Positions 45,556 to 56,080 of a stretch of 64,000 nt of DNA are shown here, one piece after another; positions within the stretch are counted from its first letter, which is position 1; every line of letters starts with the position of its first letter. The DNA is taken from positions 37,626,232-37,690,231 of the forward strand of contig OX940862.1 of the NCBI GenBank assembly GCA_954871525.1. The letters are read 5' to 3'. This stretch comes from Parietaria judaica (lineage: Eukaryota; Streptophyta; Magnoliopsida; Rosales; Urticaceae). The notes beneath the pieces are model-generated. The model had not been told where the DNA came from, searched no databases, and was given only the letters and a program-made list of their open reading frames with translations. A program made the translations under genes and the position numbers.

Positions 45556-48500
45556 CTACTCCTCCCCGTGGCCCCGGAAGCGCGGGAAGTCGCCCGTGCT
45601 GCTACCGGTAGCATCATAAGCGCCTATGTAATCGGCGGGATCGCCAAATCCCGCTAACGCTGCCAGTGGGTCGGGGTGGACCGCCGGAGGAGGAACCGGA
45701 ATCGCCGCCACATAAGGCTCGAGTGTCGCCCTGACATGAGCCGGGAGCTGGTACTGCTCCGTTAGGAAAGCGACAGATAGCGGAACTCCTTGGTTGGACA
45801 TCGCCAAGGAGATGAAGACGGCAATAAAACCCTCTCAGAAGCGGGTATCTGCAACCTCCGACATGCTGCTCCGCATAACCCGAAGATCAGCCTCCAACGC
45901 AGCAATACGATTCCGCGTTGAGACAAGCGCGGAAGCCGTCCGGTGGTACTCCACGGAGCCACGAGCCAACTGGCCCGCCAACCGCTCCCGAGTCTCCTGA
46001 GCCTCGTGAAACAGACGAAGGGCAGTTGACATCCCTCCTTGCGAGATCTCAGCCATGGACCTGTATTCCTGGTTCTCGCGTTCCAGGGAGGCATTCCAGG
46101 CACGGAGGGAGGCTATTTCCGGAAAATCGAGGTGGAACCGGAAAATCGGAGCCGCTTGGGGGAAACACCGAAGGGACCTGCAAAAAGTCAAAGGAGAATA
46201 AATCAAAGCGGAAAAACAAAAACAACTGAACAAGTTGTTCTGAGAGGCAGAAAATACCGGGGGCAGGGCCTCCCCGGCCACACCCAGCTCCCCCAACGGA
46301 GGAGCGTAGTAAAAAACGGACGGCTCGTGGACCGCCCGCGTTCCGCCACCCGGCGCCGCCACATGCGACGACGACGCACCCGCAGTAGTATACGGGGCCT
46401 TCCCCCGTGAGTGGGTCCCCCTCAACTGACGGCGTTCCCCGTCATCTCCGGCGGCCCGCGCCAGTCGACGGGACCGGCTCACCAAAACCCCGGAGGCAGT
46501 CCTCCCGGAATCGCCCGTGTTGTCTTCTCCAGCCCTGCAAAAAACAAAAAACAGAGTTATAAGCAAGACAAATCAAGTTACGAGGCAACCAGCAAAGTAA
46601 AAAAGAAACCGTGAAAAGACTGGGGCCCCTCCAAAGAAGCCCAGCACGGTACCGACAAACGATCAGCCGGAATCCACCCCGACGAAACCCACGCCGACCG
46701 CTCCAGAAACGGAGCAAAATACTCGGGAGTTACCGACCTTGCCATAAAAAGGCTGCCAAAGTCAAAGCTCCCGAAAGTCGGGCGAGAGCGGGGCGGAGGC
46801 GGAACCAGGCGCCGGGGAACGGATCCCAAATGACCACATGGGACCCACACCCAGCGACTATGCCAGTCAGGGTCCGAATACTGATGAAGGCCAGCAACAC
46901 CGACGCCCTGATCAGAATCAAGGACACACCAGTTTTCGAGACCCTGCGTACCCCAATAGAGGCGGAGCATGAAGAACTGAAAAAGCTGGTCGACCGAAAG
47001 GGCGCGACCACGTTCCTCCCGCCACATCGAGTAACACCCGTCGATAAACCGACAAGCATCCGGGCTAAGCTGAATCGGATGCAAGCCGGCGCGGACCAAA
47101 ATCTCCTCCAGCAATGGAGGGATCGGGAGAGTAAATCCAAGGCGAATGCTCTCCAAAGGCACCGCCACCATCCCGTCGGGAGGACGGCTAGGCAAAGAAC
47201 CCTCCGTCGGCGCACGAACACCCTCGACAGGGACCAGCTCCTCATCCCGAAAAAACTCCGCCAGGTCATCGGGGGAAACGACGCTCGGAACGTCAATATC
47301 CGAACAATCCAAAGGCGGATCAAACCAAAACCTGGTAGGAGCCTCGTGATCAGGATCAACCCGCCTCCTCACATTCCGATGAAAAATCGGACATGACCCG
47401 CCTGCTATGACGGCTCTATGACGCGATCCACTCGCGTCAATGGCCATAGGGCGAGTACCTGCAACAACCAAACGGGTATCCGGACCCACCCCGAGGAACC
47501 TCTAGCCTGGCTCAGGGACAGGGGGCAAACCCCGAAGAGGGGTCCCACCTGTCGACATCGGCCCCACTACCAGGGGAAACGAAGAAGAATGCCCTCTCGG
47601 AACCCCGCCGAGAGGGAAAGAAGATGGCCCGTCAGCACCAGCCGAAGAGGCTGGCGCCAAAGACCTGCCCCACCCAGAAACAGAAAAATCCCGGGATATT
47701 TCCGGAGCAGAAAATTCAAATCCTGCACCCGGACCAAGAATTAAGGCGCGGACCCCACCAGAAAAAGGGGGGAACAGAATCAATGCGCCCCCACTAACGG
47801 AAACATGCCCGGAACCCAGGCTGAAAAAGCTTGGGCCCACGGAGAACCCGACAGGACCGATGGCTCCCGAAGAGGGAACCTCGGCACCACGACCACCAGC
47901 CACCCTCCCAGAGGGCGGCGCCACCATGGGCCAAGTCGCGCCTCCTCCCCGGACCTCGGGGAGACGGACGCCGGCAGAAACGGGCCGCCGGGCCCCACCA
48001 CGGGCGACCCCGCCCTCGTCGGACCCGCTCGGGATCCCACGGGCCCGCTCACCACCTCCGACCCCCGGGTGGCTCCTCGCCACCCCCAACGGGATCGCCC
48101 GGTCCTCCCGAGTCACGTCGGAACCGACACCGGCGACGGGAGGCCCCGCCGCGCCATCACGGGCCACGTCGGGACCCCGCAAAGGGACCGACACCGTCTG
48201 ATCTCCCCCGGCTACGCCCTAGGGCGGCGAGCCCACGGAGGAGATCGTCGGGGCCCCCCGGTCCTCGAGGGACCTGGCACCGGCGACGGCAGCAAGACCT
48301 GCCCCGGCGAAGGCAAGCCCGACCTCGCGCGAACCTCGCGGAGGGCTCAGCCCAGCCGGGCCACCACCGACCACCACGACTGTCCCACGGACGAGACCGC
48401 CAGGTCTTCCCGTATCTCGTGTGGTCCACCTCCGGCAGCGGCGAGCCTTCCCGCGCCGGCGAGAGCGAGCCCGACCTCGCCTGAAACCCACGGAGGGAGC

Positions 48501-48804
48501 AGCTTCGCCAGCTCTCCACCGGCCTCGCCACCGAGCGCCACCTGCACCGACGGACTCGCAGCGGCCCCCCGGACCTCACGGGGCCCTCCTCCGTCGACGA
48601 CGAGCCGCGCGGCACCGCCTAGGGCTTGGCCGACCTCGCCAGACACCCGCGTGGGCGAGCCCGCGGCTCCCTGCCCCAACTCGCAGCCACCAGCGCTGCT
48701 CTCCTCCTCCACTGGCCTCGCCGGGCTCGGACGACCCCGACGAGGGTCTTCTCCGGCGACGGTGGACGCTGGCTGGGCGGCAGTGGCGTCGGTCTGGCTC
48801 TCCA
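45556..48804 (-). pseudogene. Antisense gene (aORF), Transposase_28-like, copy B
   Basis: The likely start is the ATG at 48804 (MESQTDATAAQ). Exon 1 is about 48804-46582: a Gly/Ala/Pro-rich repeat region, then the conserved block with PLESIRLGFTLPIPP and the LHPIQLSPDACRF stretch (Transposase_28-like). Putative introns are 46581-46535 (only 47 nt) and 46257-46178 (80 nt, GTATTTTCTG to TTTTTGCAG). Exon 3 encodes a coiled-coil tail ending GHGEE at 45556. In B the first junction keeps frame (Ser-AGEDNTG). Breaks: a frameshift between about 48350 and 48190, an extra segment with a TAG near 47502, a net 23-nt deletion near 46125 and a TGA at 45837-45835 (Trp in A). Antisense ORFs of this kind are known from Tat-type elements, for example gene 23 of maize Grande; their function is unknown. 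Confidence 0.72.
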
Positions 48805-49063
48805 TGGGAGTCAGAGAAAAGTTCAAAGTTGGTTCTTCCCGAACCAACCCGACTTCCACTCAATTTTTACAAAAATCGATCCGAAAGGCATATTACAAAA
48901 ACCGAACTGCGACGAGGACCACTAAAAACGCAACACTCCGGAAAAAACGGTGCGTGAAAAAGGTAACAGAATAAAAAGTTACTCAGGTCTGAAAGACTTA
49001 CTTCGAGTAAAACCGCAGATCTCGTCTCGCCTCGGAAATGAGAAAATGAAAGGGCCCACCTCG

Positions 49064-49074
49064 AATTTATAGAA
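49064..49074 (-). promoter_or_regulatory. Putative TATA box of the antisense gene
   Basis: On the minus strand, TCTATAAATTC lies between the PPT/3' LTR and the antisense ATG, about 260 bp upstream of 48804. It is in the internal region, so the antisense gene may have its own core promoter, possibly helped by the adjacent LTR. Confidence 0.45.
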
Positions 49075-49100
49075 GTTTCACGGAAATCACGAACTTCTGT

Positions 49101-49116
49101 AAAACTGGGGGGTTAA
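49101..49116 (+). other. Polypurine tract of copy B
   Basis: AAAACTGGGGGGTTAA directly abuts the right LTR (TGTTATGGG from 49117). This fixes the LTR start and the element orientation. Confidence 0.8.
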
Positions 49117-50708
49117 TGTTATGGGTAATTCTCGGAATTGATTTGCGAAATGAATTAATTAAACAGGAATTATTAATATAATTCTCGTTAATTAATTATA
49201 TAATTTGATTAATCTTCATTAATCAATTTCAAACCCCAAATTTCCCTCCGAAAGCCCGTTTTCGAAAAACAAAGTGTCCCGGTGTTCGCAAAAGTATGAA
49301 AAACCCCAAAAACGACATAAAATTTGGGAAAAACGGACACGGGACGCGCCCGAGAGCAAAAATGGCCGAGGAAACACCCGCGGGGCCCACAGGGGCGGCG
49401 GCTGTCAGGGCCACGCCACGTGGCGGCTTCCTGTGCCGCCACTCGCCCGCGGGCCCCACCCAGGGTCGCCTCAGCCCCCCGCCTGGGGGCTGCCTTCGCA
49501 CGATCGCGCCAGCTGGCGCGATCCCAGCCGCCCGCGTCCCATCACGGGACGCGGCCACTTGCTCGCGCGGACTCCCGCGCAGGGACACGCGGACGACCCT
49601 GATGGGTCTGCTCCCGCGCGGGGATCCACGCCCTCGCCACTTTCGAGGAGGCCTGCTTCGAGCAGGCCACGTGTAGGGCAGGGATCCCTGCCCTTTGATC
49701 CGCGCCATGCGGGCCCCCCTCGGGGGCTTGGTGGCCGTCCGATCTCGCGCGGACGGCCGGGATCGGACCATCTTTTCCAGGGACTAAAATGCAATTATAA
49801 AATTGTCCGGGACCCCCCCTGGATAATATTTTACTGCACTTGGGCCCCCGGACCCTATTATAAATAGAAGCTCAGTTCAGTTGAAACGGTAACTCATTCA
49901 AACTCACTCGACTCGAGTTCTCTCTCGCTCTCTACCCCCGATATACTCGCCTCCCCTCAAATATTATACTAATGTTGAGCGTCGGAGGTGAATCAGGGGG
50001 TACCCCCCCCCCCTGTTTCCCTTGACCTCGGGTGTTACATTTTTCAGGCTCGGAAAGTGAGATAGTCCATAAAAGCGGAAGCCCTGGAGGAATTTTCATA
50101 AGACCACGACCCGCCTGATAGGCTCCGTTCCACATTGTGTCCAGCCTATCTTCAGTCCGTTATACGGCTGTTGGGATAGTCTGGGGACAAGTGACGGGGC
50201 CCACTATTTAGGTCGTAGGGTCAGGTCTGAGAAATTCCCTCTAAGATCTGGACGACCGAGGGATCACCCTGAGAGGGGTCTCTGGATCTATATATTGGAC
50301 GAATGCACTCCCCCGTCCACTGGTACCCCCGATCCGCGTGGACTCCGAACCTGTACAAAACCCGGCCTGGTCATCTCCAGGCTCTGCGGTAACAGGTAGT
50401 GAGCCACCCCGATCGCCCGGACCCTGAACGGCCACGAGACCTTCGATCCAAGAAAATCCAGAGATATCAACTCAGAGCCCCCGAATCGGTCAATCAAAAC
50501 CTCACCTCAGAGTCAACGCCAACCACCCCAAAGTCAACGGGATCGGAAGGAGAGACCACAGACAGCAAATATGTCATCCCCGTAACAAAAGCCAACCAAG
50601 GCCCACACAGAAGTCTACAAAAGCCCGCCACGTCAACGAACGACATTGGGCCAGGCCCAAAATCCACAACTTGGGCCTCAACAGTGTTTGATCCAAAAAA
50701 CGGCATCA
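49117..50708 (+). repeat. 3' LTR of copy B
   Basis: TGTTATGGG to CGGCATCA, 1592 bp. It aligns end to end with 33379-34996. It carries 11 C at 50003-50013 and a TATA box at 49856-49867. The flank after 50708 is AACAC. Confidence 0.95.
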
Positions 50709-50713
50709 AACAC

Positions 50714-51349
50714 TGCTAGATAATCTAATTGATCTAATCACTAAAAATTTGCATAGAAAATAAAGGTTAGGGTTGTTTTTCGGAATTTATAAAAATTAAT
50801 TAAAAATAAAAATAAAATGTAAAATGTAAAATATTTTTTTTCTTAATCAATTAATTAAAGCCCGATCCAAAAAAATGCACCCGGAAGTTACCAAAACTGG
50901 AAAGCCTCGAAAATAATAAATTATTATTAGAAGATTTATAAAAAAAAACGTGCGAGCATTCTGTCAGAAGCAAAAGTGCACCTTAAGGGCGCGTAATGTG
51001 CAAAACCATTTAATAAAAATCGATAAATTAGTGTTTTAAATTCAAATTTGGTTTAGTATTTTCTTACACTCTGTTGTATATATTAAAGATATTTATGTAT
51101 TTATTTTGGCAAGAGTACGAGTATCTAAGATTATTACAAACAACACAATATATGGTAATCTTTTTATTGTGAAAAGATAGAGGCAATAAGATAGTAAGAT
51201 TTTTTATGTGTTTAAAAATTATGACAATCTTAAAGGTTGTCATTTATGTTTCACCATATCATGTAGGTGTATTGACCAAGATATCTCAAATCTAAAATTA
51301 AAAAATGAATTAAAAAATTAAAGATATGATTTAATGCGTAAAAATGGCT
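50714..51349. other. AT-rich intergenic DNA
   Basis: No gene or element recognised. Confidence 0.4.
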
Positions 51350-52621
51350 TTAATTCAAAGTCGGATCCAAGGTTTGAGCCTAGAATTGGACCCGGTGAAC
51401 ACATGGATAATTGAATGCAAAGTCAACGCAGGTTGATTGATGATCGTCAAAGTTGGAGGCGAGTCCTTGGTCTTCGGCGAGCCTCCGGGTTAATCTTGGC
51501 GATCCTTGGTGAACTTCCTTCCTTGGCGAGCTCCTTGTTTAGGCGAACTCCTTGTCTTGGCGAAGTTCCGATGTATTCTGGGTGATTCTTCGTGATTTCC
51601 CTTCCTTGGTGAACTCCTATGGCGAGGAAAGACTTGCAAAAAAGGGTGGACCGGACCCGAACACCGTCACTTATAGTTGGGCGAGATTGCCTACGTATCT
51701 CAAGTTTAAGAGAATCAGGTCCCACGTAGTTCAGGGTTAGTAGTAAATGGATGACTGGCGATGTGGTTTGACTCGCCGGAAGTGATAATGTTAACGGTGC
51801 GAGGGTGACCTTTGCCAGTGGCGAGGGTATTACCGGCGAGGGTGTCGTAATAGACGGCGCACGTGTTGGCGAGCTCGTATAACGAGGGCCTTGATCGGTG
51901 AGGGTAGCCTTGGCTAGCCTGATGATATCAGGTGAAGCGTATGACCACGTCGAACAAATTTCCTAGCGAGGCTAGACTCTCGTCGACTTCTGAGTTCTAT
52001 TCGGACCTTTCCTGGCAAGTTCCAAGGGAATCTAGAGGACTTCCCGAGGTACCACCAGAGAAGAAGGCGAAATTGTAGAGAGAGAAGTTATGTAGGAAAT
52101 TGTGGGAGAATGTCTTAAATGAGGAGGAGGAGTCTCCTATTTATAAGAAAATTAATTTCTATTAATTACACAGGAGGGGCCTGCGAATTTTGCTTCTGAA
52201 GGGGGCCTTGCCGCGGCTCCTTGTCGTGGAGAGGGGCTCGTCTGTGCACCGTAGCTTGCCTGTAGTGGCATCCCGGTGTCTGCGAGCCTGTGTGCTGATG
52301 AGTCCGGGGAATCTAGAAGACTTCCCGAGGATTGTTATAAGCTTGGATCTCCTAGTCGCGTGGAATTATTGTGAGTCGCCTCTTCGTCATGCCATGCGAG
52401 GTGGGTCGTCAGGGCGAGATGGCTCGTCGAAGCGAGGAACCTCGCCAGAGGGGGACCTCGACAGGAGTTGCCCTTTCGATCAAGGGCTTTGTCTTCTTGG
52501 TCTTCAGGGTTCCAGGCCTCACCAAATGCGTTGGGTCTTGGGCCTTTTTCCTTTGACTTCGGCAATTGGCTTTGACTTTCATCAATACGGTCTAAATTTT
52601 ATATATTCGGTAAATGCACAT

Positions 52622-52660
<39 letters not shown>

Positions 52661-52740
52661 TTTGTTTTAAATGTTTTAAATGACACCAGGATTGGGTTTA
52701 TCCTTTTATGTCTAGTTACTGATGGCAAAATCAGCACGTA
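51350..52740 (-). other. LTR-like region with minus-strand promoter
   Basis: On the minus strand a TATA box (TTATAAATAGG, about 52137-52147) precedes a CT-rich leader. The region down to about 51430 repeats TTGGCGA- and CTCCTTG-type phrases. A TG start near TGCTGATTTTGCC (about 52735) is possible. A (TA)n run sits inside. No PBS, TSD or coding domain identified; likely a solo or truncated LTR of unknown class. Confidence 0.35.
52627..52658. repeat. (TA)n microsatellite
   Basis: A pure TA run of about 32 bp. Confidence 0.9.
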
Positions 52741-53428
52741 ATATGTTTGACCAGATCAAGATAATTTTGAAGTGATTTCTCAGTCTATTAATTATGTATT
52801 AATGAAAGACTTGACGTGAATAAACTAATATATTTTGCTTGAAGATTAGGCTTCTTTCTTCATGTCAAATTTTCAGCCTTGTATTTGACTTGTATGTTCA
52901 TTATTCTACTTGTACATCCTTCTTAGGACCATCAAATTCAATGCTGTCCTTTTTTATATGCATTTAAATGAATTTTTATTATAGAAGTTTCTATTTTTAT
53001 TTTGTTGTCCTTATTAATATGCTTTTTTTTTTTTAAGAATCCTTATTAATATGCTATTCCTTAGTTTACTCATAGAAAACAATTATCTCTGACTCTTTCA
53101 AAAAAAAAAAAAAACAATTATCTCTGATTCTCTCTTCCATAATATGTGAAAGTTGACATGCATATAAATGTGAGGAATGATTTTTTTCCGTTGAATTTTG
53201 TATCAATTTTTTCAACAATAATAATAATAAAAAAAGTACACGTACGGTCAATTTGATAAAAATTAAAAGCTTGTTATGATAGTATATTTCTTTTGTAGCG
53301 ATTGACTGACGTGGCTTTCCACCTCAAAGAGTCAAGGTAATTTATGGATGTATGATATTAATTTACTTAGGTGAAATATGATTTTTCGCTTTGCAAACTC
53401 TCTTAACACTGTGCGTGTTGGTGTGTAT
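52741..53428. other. AT-rich intergenic DNA
   Basis: It contains the dispersed repeat shared with 28070-28200 (about 52845-52975) and a duplicated CAATTATCTCTGA phrase (53080 and 53116). No gene. Confidence 0.4.
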
Positions 53429-53433
53429 GTGTG

Positions 53434-53724
53434 TGATGTAGAGCGGGATACGAAGAACACAAGAACACGTCTATGCGAGGATAAAACTCGACTTCACAAG
53501 CAAAAGCTCGATTTTTTAATTCATCATAAAACCGAAGAAACATTCGTACTGTGTTATCAATATATATCAATAAACCCTAGAAATAAAATCATAACTTAAT
53601 TGCTATAAAAGTGCTAACAAATAAACAAAATAAATAAGCCTAAATAATCAATACATAAAAGCAAAAACAAAAGAAATAACTATCATGCATAGAAGTCAAG
53701 TTGTGTTTGACTTATTCTGCATCA
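53434..53724 (-). repeat. 3' LTR of the small LTR element
   Basis: TGATGTAGAGCGGG to TTCTGCATCA, paired with 54636-54927. Confidence 0.88.
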
Positions 53725-54560
53725 TTCTCTCCCGCTCGAAAAAAATTCGTCCGCGAATTTCGACCGACCGCTCGTGCTGCAGTTTCGCAACCATCACCAC
53801 GGTCATGTCGGCGCCAGAGTCGTCGCCATAAAAAAATGTATGTAAATAGGCACTCCCGCCGCAACAACGCGATATCTCCGAGTTTGCCATTTTTCCCTTC
53901 GCGATCCTGTACACGGCCAAAATTTACCTCCATGGTCTTGATCGATTCGATTTCCACTGCCTTTCTCATGGCCATCACGGCCTTCACGTCAATGGACTCG
54001 CTCACTGCAACCACTTCGGCGGCTTTGCTTGGCAATAAAACAATCTTGCCGTAGACAATTTCATTGTCCTCCGTTTCGTCGTACACGGCGGCCTCGCCGT
54101 AATCCGCGTCGCCGTACTCCAAATCCTCATACACGGCCTCGTCATATACAGTTTCGGCGTACTCCGCCTCATTGTACACGGGCTCGTCGTAAACGGCTTT
54201 GTCGTACTCATCGTACATGGGTTCGTCGTAAACGGCTTCGTCGTACTCATCGTACATGGGTTCGTCATACTCCCTCTCGCCGTAAACCGATTCATCGTAC
54301 ACGGCCTCGCCGTGCTCCGCCTCACCGTACGCCGTTTCGTCGTACTCCAGGATAGCCACCTGGAACGCCGCCAGCCATCGCGCATCTTCTGGGACCGCCG
54401 CATGTCCAAAATTCTGCCCGAACAGGTTGGCTTGGTCGTCCTCGGTGTCGGACTTGCCTCGGAGTCGTTGCTCCGTTTGATTATGCACTAGTGCAGCCAT
54501 CTGACGGGTCAGCACTTCCACCTGAGCGCGCAATCCGTCGACCTCTTCTCGTCTCACCAT
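53712..54560 (-). CDS. Gag-like protein with acidic Tyr-rich pentapeptide repeats
   Basis: The open frame fills the internal region from just after the PBS to past the PPT. ATG at 54560 (MVRREEVDGL) is preferred because the frame upstream, open from 54662, is LTR and PBS sequence. Three parts: residues about 1-30 form a predicted coiled coil (EEVDGLRAQVEVLTRQMAAL), like the start of several plant Ty3/Gypsy Gag proteins; residues about 70-175 are repeats based on [V/A]YDE[A/P], strongly acidic and Tyr-rich, encoded by a 15-bp minisatellite (54110-54350); the C-terminus is basic and Arg-rich and ends GENDAE. No zinc knuckle or protease. No stop or shift interrupts about 280 codons in an element whose LTRs have diverged. 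Function unknown; capsid or RNA binding is only inference. Confidence 0.6.
   Translation of the reverse strand: MVRREEVDGLRAQVEVLTRQMAALVHNQTEQRLRGKSDTEDDQANLFGQNFGHAAVPEDARWLAAFQVAILEYDETAYGEAEHGEAVYDESVYGEREYDEPMYDEYDEAVYDEPMYDEYDKAVYDEPVYNEAEYAETVYDEAVYEDLEYGDADYGEAAVYDETEDNEIVYGKIVLLPSKAAEVVAVSESIDVKAVMAMRKAVEIESIKTMEVNFGRVQDREGKNGKLGDIALLRRECLFTYIFLWRRLWRRHDRGDGCETAARAVGRNSRTNFFRAGENDAE
54110..54350. repeat. 15-bp coding minisatellite
   Basis: Variants of CTCGTCGTACACGGC on the plus strand, including a near-perfect duplication of about 45 bp (54186-54275). It encodes the YDE pentapeptides of the minus-strand ORF. Confidence 0.8.
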
Positions 54561-54620
54561 ATCCTCTACGAAAGCTTCGTGAACGGCTCGCTTCTTCGGT
54601 GCCTCTGCACAGAAACGAGT

Positions 54621-54633
54621 GGCGCTGATACCA
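54621..54633 (-). other. Primer-binding site of the small LTR element
   Basis: The minus strand reads TGGTATCAGCGCC. Nine bases (TGGTATCAG) match the common plant PBS for initiator Met-tRNA. Confidence 0.7.
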
Positions 54634-54635
54634 AC

Positions 54636-54927
54636 TGATGTAGAGCGGGATACGAAGAACACAAGAACATGTCTATGCGAGGATAAAACTCGATTTCACA
54701 AGCAAAAGCTCGATTTTTTAATTCATCATAAAACTGAGGAAACATTTGTACTATGTTATCAATATATATCAATAAACCCTATAAATAAAATCCTAACTTA
54801 ATTGCTATAAAAGTGTTAATAAATAAACAAAATAAATAAGCCTAAATAATCAATACGTAAAAACAAAAATAAAAGAAATAACTATCATGCATGGAACTCA
54901 AGTTGTGTTTGACTTATTCTCCATCAG
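54636..54927 (-). repeat. 5' LTR of the small LTR element
   Basis: TGATGTAGAGCGGG to TTCTCCATCA on the plus strand; on the minus strand it lies upstream of the PBS. Confidence 0.88.
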
Positions 54928-54932
54928 TGTGT

Positions 54933-55959
54933 TTGTTGGTGTGTGTGTGTTTATTGCAGAAAAAAACATGAACGGACAACTAAAGACAACAATCACGATT
55001 GAGGGAAAGAGAAGGAAGAGAAGAAATAAAGAAAATGCAATAAGAAGTTCTCAATACAATATCTAGCAGGACAAAAAACTCTCGGTATATTCTCCTGATG
55101 AAAAAAATGTGTATGTGACTCTTCGTCTGAGGTTTGTATTTATAGTCTTCATTTCTTCTTGTTGGTCTTCCTGGACTGACTGATTGTTCAGCTGACACGT
55201 CCCTCACGACTGCGTGCTTTACACCGAGCTAGATACTAGACTGGATAGAGCCGTTGTGAATTTAACTTCATGCTCCTAGTTTTCTGCTCATTTTAAAAAT
55301 TTGTGAAGCCGGATATGATTTATGACAATTTTTCCTTCTTCTTCTCTGATTATGACGAATAGCTTTTGGGCTTTCAGCCGGGTAGCTACTGTTCGTGGGC
55401 TTTAGCCTTTGGTTTATTGTACTACGAATTTAATTAATTCATAACTCTGGGTCATCTCAATGGGTTCAGAAACCACATGTTTCTTTGGATTATCATAGCG
55501 TACTTCCACATATCCACTTGGAGGAAGGTCTTTTCGTAATGGATTACCCTCGAAACAACAACTACTACAAAGCATAGATAATCATTTTTTCCTCATTTTT
55601 GTAATACAATTTTTCCTTTTATTCTGAGTACCAATGGATGAAACTTGAAAGTGTATTTTTTTTTTACCGATTACTATTATTGGTTTTTTATTTATTTATT
55701 TATTTATTATTATGTAAGATTAATACTAACTTGCACAATCTCCTAGCCCAAATTGGAGAACCCTGATCAGATCAGGGACGGTTTTCATAAATCGGGATCG
55801 AGAAATTCCTAGTATGGGTTTTGTTTTTTATATATAATTTTATTACAGAAAGGGTAATCCCCGGTTATTAACGAGTTTGAAACCGACATTTTTACTGATT
55901 TCCCGTTTATATCGGTACCGGTCACTAGTTCTAAAAAAATCAGTTTCATTACGTGATAT
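54933..55959. other. Intergenic DNA upstream of the INTS9-like gene
   Basis: It begins in a GT-rich microsatellite continuous with 53390-53433, the host site of the small LTR element. It includes a TATA-like TATAAATAC on the minus strand near 55136 and, at 55750-55960, CCGG/ACCGGT-rich sequence like the hAT-type patches. No gene seen. Confidence 0.4.
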
Positions 55960-56080
55960 GCGTGGGCCCAACCCCCATTTCAGGCCCAAACCCAATCTCA
56001 CAATCTCTCTCTCTTCCCGCGCTTCGCCGAAGAACACACACAATCTCCATTCCCAAGCTCAAGCTCGAGCTCGAGCTCCC
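55960..56080 (+). promoter_or_regulatory. Promoter and 5' leader of the INTS9-like gene
   Basis: Two GGCCCA elements (GTGGGCCCAAC at 55963 and AGGCCCAAAC at 55982) resemble TCP-bound site II motifs of plant housekeeping promoters. A CT-rich leader and a short GAGCTC repeat run up to the ATG at 56081. No TATA box is evident. Confidence 0.5.

Larger units (their letters stand above)
33379..50708 (+). mobile_element. Tat-lineage Ty3/Gypsy LTR retrotransposon, copy B (complete)
   Basis: About 17.3 kb on the plus strand: left LTR, PBS, gag-pol, internal PPT-like motif, 23-unit 164-bp array, antisense gene, PPT and right LTR. The two LTRs are very similar, with differences mainly in homopolymers and small indels, so the insertion is fairly recent. 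Flanks read AATAC (33374-33378) and AACAC (50709-50713), a 5-bp TSD with one mismatch. Despite similar LTRs, gag-pol has two stops and one frameshift and the antisense gene is also broken, so the copy probably moved using proteins from another element. Confidence 0.95.
53434..54927 (-). mobile_element. Small non-autonomous LTR retrotransposon with a single repeat-protein ORF
   Basis: 1494 bp in total. LTRs at 53434-53724 (291 bp) and 54636-54927 (292 bp) run TGATG to CATCA. The TSD is GTGTG at 53429-53433 and 54928-54932. On the minus strand, two bases after the 5' LTR, TGGTATCAGCGCC matches the initiator-Met tRNA type of PBS, and the purine tract CGAGCGGGAGAGAA abuts the 3' LTR. The internal part is only 911 bp with no protease, reverse transcriptase or integrase. 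About 16 LTR mismatches by eye (roughly 5 percent) indicate an older insertion. Size is near the TRIM/TR-GAG range. Confidence 0.88.

Noticed and set aside
50681..50715. Inverted repeat CAGTGTTTGAT/ATCAAACACTG across the right end of copy B
   Set aside because: The outer arm is partly the target duplication AACAC; once LTR ends are set by the PPT and TGTTATG start, the structure is explained by chance overlap.
52190..52741. 183-codon plus-strand ORF
   Set aside because: Runs antisense through an LTR-like U3 and into a (TA)n microsatellite (translated as alternating Tyr/Ile); not protein-like.
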